The notes beneath the pieces were generated by a model. That model ran no database searches. It had not been told where the DNA came from and was given only the letters and a program-made list of their open reading frames with translations. Source: JBBDIM01 sp040880405 (lineage in GTDB: Bacteria; Planctomycetota; Planctomycetia; Pirellulales; Pirellulaceae). From it: DNA of 40,979 nt. Both the position numbers and the translations under genes were made by a program. Location: assembly GCA_040880405.1 (NCBI GenBank), contig JBBDIM010000051.1, forward strand, positions 1 through 40,979, written 5' to 3'. Of this stretch, positions 36,701-40,979 are shown in pieces. Each line of letters begins with the position of its first letter. Within the stretch, counting starts at the first letter, position 1.

Positions 36701-37228
36701 CCCTCCCTGGCGAACTAGACGCAATGAGTAATTTTGGTTCCGATCTCCATAGTCACCCAAACGAGTCCGCCCTTTGCCGACGACATACGCCATCGAGTTC
36801 AACGCCTGCGGGCGAACCCAGGCCTCCAGCGTGATTTCCTCGCCATTGGAGAACTTCAAGTCGGGACTGAGGCCATCGTCCGACACGCGAATCGATGCCT
36901 CACGCCCATCGAAGCGAGCGGCACGGCTGGTCTCGGGGAAGTCAGGAAAATATTTCGAGTCGGGCCCCTCTTGTCCTGGCAATACACCTCCCACGAGTTC
37001 TCCCGCCAAGCTGCCTTGCTCAGGTGAAACCGCATTGCGGATCGTCGGACCGCTCGACAGAGCATCCATTCGCCACCATGCCACCGGATTGTCCTCTCGG
37101 ACCAAATCGCCATAGTGGTCACCCGCCTGAACTGCAACCGGAGACAGGAGAATGGAAACCAAAAGACAGGGCACGAAGTGGGTACCAATGGCTCGGAACA
37201 ATCGGACTACCAACGAGAGATCCGTCAT
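33764..37228 (-). CDS. LamG-DUF1549-DUF1553 exported protein
   Basis: 1154 residues. A signal peptide (about 1-35, ending AVQAGDHYG) is followed by a LamG/concanavalin-like domain (about 50-290; EITLEAWVRPQALNSMAYVVGKG, GAWHHVAVTYRF, GDLAEVAVYNK), a beta-rich linker (about 310-500), DUF1549 (about 560-760; FIQYRLESEGIEPAP, VTLDVTGTIPTPAEI) with one CARCH (about 728-732), and DUF1553 (about 820-1140; ASVVANRVWKRYLGRGLAEPVHDF, LNSQAYQRLPAEP). There is no N-terminal PSCyt1 CxxCH; the LamG domain may bind polysaccharide instead. First gene of the minus-strand cluster, with a promoter at 37395-37422 and a DUF1501 gene directly after it. Confidence 0.9.
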   Translation of the reverse strand: MTDLSLVVRLFRAIGTHFVPCLLVSILLSPVAVQAGDHYGDLVREDNPVAWWRMDALSSGPTIRNAVSPEQGSLAGELVGGVLPGQEGPDSKYFPDFPETSRAARFDGREASIRVSDDGLSPDLKFSNGEEITLEAWVRPQALNSMAYVVGKGRTRLGDYGDRNQNYSLRLVRQGGLSHLSFFFCDAVADDEARENKLDGHRWTSNTGFHLDGAWHHVAVTYRFGDPDSIQGYIDGTPVDGEWDLGGPTEAPPVVDDDQLWIGASMGGRSGVFNGDLAEVAVYNKIVPEEHLRRRYRASGVRPASRSVGRIDPKDIPADAVRVTITDPIPASRNWNFVLTGGSSQIWETDRFAFTRVPHKYTSKGLIADRGLPYLMTAASRISVPQEESGTHELVLRALSAARLFINGELVAETPFQSLAQSGHGKLHQLKPPEPDLLSLPAAHTEKRFSIELEPGEHQVVLESIIGHPGRMPRVGELTVGIKLPGESMYRILSPTDSIAFDDTHWLDFLKQERGQIEQLNQKARINLGREEAAWWQRRHELAREHLLRTDGPQIPPVNTTTAVNNAIDHFIQYRLESEGIEPAPLVNDLGFLRRVTLDVTGTIPTPAEIQTFLADPTETRREALVDRLLDDPRWADHWVPYWQDVLAENVGLAKPTLNNTGPFRFFIHSSFEDNKPIDRFATELILMEGSKFLGGPAGFGVATQNDVPMAAKAHILGNAFLGVEMKCARCHDSPMHEVTQKDLFSLAAMLSGKEIKVPHTSSIPGTPEELGNMLVEVTLEPGTAVAPAWPFGELNSMSFESLPAELVRRPQDHREQLALWVTWAENKRFASVVANRVWKRYLGRGLAEPVHDFEYASISHPDLLDYLARQLVGHDYDLKHLARIILNSQAYQRLPAEPQTDAASHTKRFAAATERRLTAEQVFDSLHVATGKEIDSEEMTLDRDGRQRIEAFVSLGQPVRAWEMAATSNERDRPSTIWPKAQGIVDLLAAFGWRQSRPDPITDREAVTTPLMPMMLAHGPAANHVIDLSDRSGITELALEEQSVERLIERLYFRVLTRPPSSREQELFVDLLSAGYAERIVAGPEAIAKPVIPRSARSWSNNLRPDANEAALEDQERALAGDPPTRRLDSDWRIRMEEAVWTLVNLPEFAFAP

Positions 37229-37394
37229 CGGAATACTTTCTTACCGATTGGGGCGAAAATAGGCGAGGCTCAAATGGAAGGCATGGAGCGGATAAAGTTG
37301 GCTAGGAGCGCCTTAGAGCGATCAAAAGGGAGTATCTGTCCCGAAACTGGCTCCGCCTTGGATTCTCAAATCGGGGGCTACCGCTCTCTCGGCC

Positions 37395-37422
37395 ATGATA
37401 TCCGCCACTCAGTGTATGTCAA
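37395..37422 (-). promoter_or_regulatory. Sigma70-type promoter for the LamG-DUF1549 cluster
   Basis: On the minus strand TTGACA (37417-37422) and TATCAT (37395-37400) are separated by 16 bp. The -35 is a perfect consensus and the -10 has one mismatch with TATAAT apart from the second-last base. It leads about 160 bp into the 37228 start and lies 18 bp from the broken transposase frame. Confidence 0.6.
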
Positions 37423-37439
37423 TTGATATTCCTTAATTA

Positions 37440-38153
37440 TCAAAATTCGAAACCCATAAAGCTTATGGCAGAGGGGTTCCCGCCAGAATCCTCTTTCACC
37501 AAAGGAACTCCCTTGCAATCGGCCGTGGCGATCAGCAACTTCTCCTCGCTCTCGGGATCCGGTTCCGGCAGGTCGAACAGAAACTCACCGGCGACCTGTC
37601 CCATTTCTCCGTTGATCCGTTCGGCCGTATCGACCGAGAAGTTGCTTCCCAGGATCCGCCCTAAATTTTTCATTGCCTGCTCGTAGGCCGAGTCGACGGC
37701 CAGCATCTGCGTAAGCTCTTGCAGCAGGTACGACCACCGGTTCTCCGGCAGTGAGAGCCGGGCGCTGATCGGCTTCAGTTCGATCTTCTTCTTGGGGCCT
37801 GGGGCGTAGGTGAATTGTTGGAACGAGTGCACCCCGAAGATCGAACGGATGGTGGTAGTCACCGGCTTGTCACTTCGCCGCAGTGCCTTGCCTTCGGCGG
37901 TGGTGACCTCCGCGCCCAGATCGCCATCGCCTTGCAGTCGAATCAGCAGATCCATCGCCTGCTGGCCTATCTGGAAGACCGACTTATGAGCTTTGCGCTC
38001 GACCTTATCGAACGAATCGCCCGCTTCCGCCGAACGGAAAACCATTTCCTTCAACTCCTTGGCCAGGGTATCTATGGCTTCGGCCGCCCGTTCGGCGGAT
38101 TGGAATTTTTGGGAAACGGGCTTGCGAGACTCGTTTAAATCGGCGACGTTCAT
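37440..38153 (-). pseudogene. ISKra4-like transposase, C-terminally truncated
   Basis: 237 residues from ATG 38153 (AGGAGG nine bases upstream). The protein shows the N-terminal part of ISKra4-type transposases: FGVHSFQQFTYAPGPKKKIELKPISARLSLPENRWSYLLQELTQMLAVDSAYEQAM and the catalytic-region opening LLIATADCKGVPLVKEDSG. It stops about 17 residues later at 37440, so roughly half the protein, including the rest of the DDE-type core, is missing. In full-length members the motif usually reads TADGKGVP; here Gly is Cys. A possible IS end (GGGTAAACAAAAAGCGGCC on the minus strand, about 38212-38230) lies upstream; the other end is lost. Not functional on its own. Confidence 0.8.
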
Positions 38154-38285
38154 CGTTAGCGGCCTCCTGCCTTGGTGCTGACGGATTGTGAGAACCCAAA
38201 TCATGGCAGAAAGGCCGCTTTTTGTTTACCCAGATTTCGCAACTCGCCAGAAGCGGCTGGCGGGATGGCGGTTACACCCCTGACG

Positions 38286-38465
38286 CAGGGAAAAGAGATC
38301 ACGGAATCGGCCCTCTTGACGGGCTTCTCAAGCCAGAGTCACCTGCATCACCATGTTCGGAAAATAGTGGGCTCGACACCAGGGGAAATCAAACGGCGAA
38401 GTAGCGAGGAAATCCTAGAAGTCCTGGCTCCACATCTTGAAATACCTCGTCAAATTACGGATTAG
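38286..38465 (+). pseudogene. AraC-family regulator, C-terminal HTH fragment
   Basis: The frame reads QGKEITESALLTGFSSQSHL, then HHHVRKIVGSTPGEIKRRS and ends at TAG 38463-38465. GFSSQSH and VG-TPGE-RR are the diagnostic second helix-turn-helix of AraC/XylS regulators. The first helix-turn-helix and the N-terminal sensor are missing, and the fragment begins about 55 bp past the transposase relic. Its stop overlaps the methyltransferase stop by two bases (convergent). A remnant, probably broken by the insertion element or a later deletion. Confidence 0.75.
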
Positions 38466-39145
38466 GGTTTGGTAGCGATTGCCAGCAAAGTCTCCGACTC
38501 AATATGGAAGGAATCCCCCTCCCTGCGATCCTGGAACCGCTCTTTGACCACCTCCACAATTTTCTGCTGCTGAGATTCGCTCAGTCGTTGTCGAATCGGG
38601 TTTCCTTGAAAAATCGCTTCCCGTGTGAAGTGATACCGATGCGATAGTCGGATCACCTTGGGCTCATTGAAGCCGGCGCTGCGCATGGCACGTTTTAGGT
38701 TTTCCGGATCGGACAGGGTCGCCATGCCTTGGGGTGGCGGAGGAAGTTCCAGGTCGGGAAACAGTTCGCCGCAAATCGGGGCGATGATTTGCCGGATCCC
38801 AGCGCCGTTGGGATCGCTCCAGGTCACCACTGCGGTGGTGCCTCCCTGTTTGGTAACCCGGGCCATTTCCTCAAGCCCCTTGTTCCAATCTTCGAACAGC
38901 ATGACGCCAAAAACCGAGACCGTAACGTCAAACGAATTATCCTCCAGGTCGAGCGCTTGCCCATCCATCTGTAAGGCCGAGATGCCAGGCAACTGTTTCA
39001 CCCGGAGTCGCTCCAGCATTCCTTCCGAGAAATCGATCGCAACCACCTCCGCACCCCGCTCGGCGGCGAGAATTGCGGCCGCACCGGTCCCTGTGGCCAC
39101 GTCCAGCAGTCGGGTTCCCGGTTCCAGGGGAATCTCTTCCAGCAT
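38462..39145 (-). pseudogene. Class I SAM methyltransferase, N-terminal part behind a TAG
   Basis: 227 residues from ATG 39145. Motif I is LLDVATGTGAAAILA, followed by VVAIDFSEGMLERLR, LDLEDNSFDVTVSVFGVMLFED and GGTTAVVTWSD, all typical of UbiE/methyltransferase-11 enzymes; substrate unknown. The ATG lies unusually close to motif I. In the same frame upstream, 14 codons (EIKAHPFSLLFVES) and, beyond a TAG at 39188-39190, the residues ATDPSFWDAMADD read exactly like the missing N-terminal helix (FWD-MADDYE-x-HPF). So the family N-terminus is split by a stop where Tyr is expected. The translated part might still fold but lacks the SAM-capping helix. It is convergent with the AraC fragment. Confidence 0.7.
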
Positions 39146-39187
39146 CGACTCGACAAAAAGTAACGAAAAGGGGTGAGCCTTGATCTC

Positions 39188-39355
39188 CTAATCATCGGCC
39201 ATCGCATCCCAAAAACTGGGGTCGGTCGCTGCTTTCACCGCTGGGGGCATGATTTCACCGGTTGCTGGGAAATTTTCTGAGGAACTGTCAAGGGAACTGA
39301 CGTTGCAAGCGAGACTGGCTAATAAACCAAAAACGATCAACCAACTGTTCGGCAT
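39188..39355 (-). CDS. Short lipoprotein-like ORF joined to methyltransferase frame
   Basis: 55 residues: MPNSWLIVFGLLASLAC looks like a lipoprotein signal, followed by a short Ser-rich stretch and PAVKAATDPSFWDAMADD, which matches the N-terminus of the methyltransferase further along the same frame. The ORF starts 20 bp after the DUF1559 stop, and planctomycete DUF1559 genes are often followed by small lipoprotein genes. It may be such a lipoprotein whose 3' part was replaced by the methyltransferase, or an independent short protein. Weakly supported as a working gene. Confidence 0.35.
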   Translation of the reverse strand: MPNSWLIVFGLLASLACNVSSLDSSSENFPATGEIMPPAVKAATDPSFWDAMADD

Positions 39356-39374
39356 AGGATCGGATCGGATCGCA

Positions 39375-40469
39375 TCAAAATTCTCCCAGGACTTCGCCAC
39401 CGCTACGGGTCGCCAAGGCCCGCCAGGTTTCTATCGCCACGGTGTCCGTCACAAACCGGACCGAACCATCCGTCATGGCAACGCAGACGCCCCCCGAGAA
39501 TGGACTTCTGGCCGAGAGCCACCCTTGCCCAAAAGCATTCACATCGGGCGTGTTGCTGTTGGGCGGCAAGGCGGCGGTGTACCCACTAATGGCGACCAGC
39601 CCCCACATCCAGGACGCCCCGCGATTTCCGACCCACATGGTGGAGCCCAACGCGGCGCTCTGGTCTAGAGGCGGATTGATCCCACCAGGGGCCTCGTTCG
39701 CGGGAGATCGTCCGGCACCTCCATTACCATACAAACGTTTGCGCTGCTGCGGAGTGAGATCGGCGTAAGTGGCCATCACATTGGGACCACGGGGGCCTCG
39801 CAGCATGTCGGCAAACATCATCGTGTTGGAGGTCCCATCGGTGATATCGGCGAATCGAAGTCGGGCACCACTCCAAAACGTCCCATCGGTAGGGAACCTG
39901 CCATCCACGCCGTTGAATCCTCCCGGATTGTTGGCGGTATCATGCGGGTCACGTCCACTTCCAATATTGACCGCATAGCTGATCCCGGCATGAGGCAGAT
40001 CGCCCGCCAAAGCAGCCGTGATCGGGCCAACCTCTTCCTGGCCATCTCCCGGATTCAAAAAGCAGGAGACAGGCGTCGCGGCCGCCAATGCCAAGTCGGG
40101 ATTTAACGTGCCGTTGGGAGGAGCTCCCAGAATAAGCGATTGCGAATTCGGGTCAAAGGTGTTGCCCAGTGGCTGCTGCTCAAGATACGGCAGAATGTAG
40201 GCAAAGACGGAATAGCTGTACTGCACCGGCCCAGTCGGCGGTGGTTGATAGCTTGGAAAGCGACGATGAGTGTTCTCGAAGTTATGACACGCGAGCGCCA
40301 TCTGTTTGAGGTTGTTTTGATTGCTCATCCGGCGAGCCGCCTCGCGTGCCTTTTGCACGGCGGGCAGAAGCAGAGCAACCAACATGCCAATGATCGCGAT
40401 CACCACCAACAACTCAACGAGCGTAAACCCGTAGCAAGTCCGGTGTATTTTTCGTGTGAAGTGCCCCAT
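39375..40469 (-). CDS. DUF1559 protein with type IV pilin-like N-terminus (second copy)
   Basis: 364 residues. The prepilin-like N-terminus CYGFTLVELLVVIAIIGMLVALLLPAVQKAREAARR has Gly/Phe cleavage and Glu at +5. DUF1559 features follow: NNLKQMALACHNFENTHRRFPSYQPP, DGTSNTMMFADMLRGPRGPN, and the C-terminal FSGGVCVAMTDGSVRFVTDTVAIETWRALATRSGGEVLGEF. It is longer than the other copy (306 residues) and shares only the family motifs with it. Start ATG 40469 with AAAGGG about 12 bases upstream. A small lipoprotein-like ORF follows downstream. Likely exported to the surface; exact role unknown. Confidence 0.93.
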   Translation of the reverse strand: MGHFTRKIHRTCYGFTLVELLVVIAIIGMLVALLLPAVQKAREAARRMSNQNNLKQMALACHNFENTHRRFPSYQPPPTGPVQYSYSVFAYILPYLEQQPLGNTFDPNSQSLILGAPPNGTLNPDLALAAATPVSCFLNPGDGQEEVGPITAALAGDLPHAGISYAVNIGSGRDPHDTANNPGGFNGVDGRFPTDGTFWSGARLRFADITDGTSNTMMFADMLRGPRGPNVMATYADLTPQQRKRLYGNGGAGRSPANEAPGGINPPLDQSAALGSTMWVGNRGASWMWGLVAISGYTAALPPNSNTPDVNAFGQGWLSARSPFSGGVCVAMTDGSVRFVTDTVAIETWRALATRSGGEVLGEF

Positions 40470-40979
40470 TCTTTGCCGACCCTTTCAGAAATTCGTGGCT
40501 GCGGACTCCTCTCATCGTGGACGCGAGGGGAGTCGTTAATCGTTCCTGGCATTGCTTGTCCGTAGTCCATCAGTCGCCAGTCTAAAGATGCCCCGACTGG
40601 GCATCTTCCAGGAAATCGCTCCCATATTGCGAGATCTCGCGCGAACCTGGTGAAACGGAGAATGCCCAATAGGTGGTGAGTACTCGATAATTAGGAGGCC
40701 AATTCCATTTATCGAACGCGAGCAAAGATCCTAATTCTATTTCGGCAGAGAGGCCCCGATGGAGGACGAATCTAAGGCGAGCGTCCTTCTTCAGACCACT
40801 TCATCTTGCGAGAGGAGTTTGGAGGACGCTGAAGGAGCCGGGGCCGCGTCCCGAAGTCGCTGGCTCAACACACGATCGATCACCAACAATGCGGCATACC
40901 CTACCGACACCCACCGCTTTGAAACTAGCACTCAGTTTTTGCCCGGGGGAGTCGTTTCGTGTTAACCTGTTTTGTTCTC
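40470..40979. other. Upstream region of DUF1559 gene, no gene recognised
   Basis: 510 bp to the window edge. A short plus-strand ORF at 40759-40965 has no recognisable product. A 9-bp-stem hairpin AAGATGCCC-CGACT-GGGCATCTT lies at 40585-40607 with no T-tract; it could be a terminator or a leader hairpin upstream of the minus-strand DUF1559 gene. Confidence 0.5.

Noticed and set aside
40759..40965. 68-codon ORF at the right edge
   Set aside because: No motif, no ribosome site and unusual composition; not enough to call a gene.

Overview
The window looks like a piece of a planctomycete chromosome, probably a Pirellulales-type organism. It carries lineage-typical families: two DUF1549/DUF1553 (planctomycete cytochrome, CxxCH) proteins each paired with a DUF1501 protein, two DUF1559 proteins with pilin-like N-termini, a small carboxypeptidase-regulatory-like lipoprotein, and a Hanks-type kinase with an extracytoplasmic sensor. 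Base composition is moderately GC-rich and several genes lack a clear Shine-Dalgarno. All calls come from reading the sequence; no database search was run.

Layout. 1-990 is a decayed edge: the 3' end of a DNA polymerase IV gene, a probable cas1 relic, a cas2 broken by a stop and a frameshift, and one orphan type I-C-like CRISPR repeat. 988-4533 (minus) holds a Ser/Thr kinase fused to a urea/amide-type substrate-binding domain, then a DoxX-like membrane protein. 5060-26001 (plus) is a long co-directional run: a PAS-GAF-AAA sigma54 activator; a candidate sigma54 promoter with an upstream 18-bp palindrome; an ABM-fold monooxygenase; an NTF2-like protein; a glycine-rich/RPGVGE-repeat exported protein; an RND efflux pair; a complete minimal bacterial V-type ATPase operon (B-D-I-K-E-DUF2764-A); glycogen phosphorylase, interrupted by an in-frame TAG; and polyphosphate kinase 2. 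The RND transporter overlaps the first V-ATPase gene by 11 nt and the V-ATPase genes mostly overlap each other, so translation is probably coupled across this block.

26310-37228 (minus) is one planctomycete surface/degradation locus: LamG-DUF1549/DUF1553, DUF1501, lipoprotein, DUF1559, PSCyt1-DUF1549/DUF1553, DUF1501, with a good -35/-10 promoter just upstream. 37440-40469 is scrap and accessory DNA: a truncated ISKra4-like transposase, an AraC C-terminal fragment, a methyltransferase whose N-terminal part lies in frame behind a TAG codon, and another DUF1559 gene.

The most interesting points are the RND/V-ATPase supra-operon with a V-ATPase gene order that is a circular permutation of the chlamydial/spirochaetal one, the kinase-UrtA-like receptor, the candidate sigma54 circuit, and repeated signs of gene decay (cas1/cas2, glgP, methyltransferase, PAS and QEGLA fragments).
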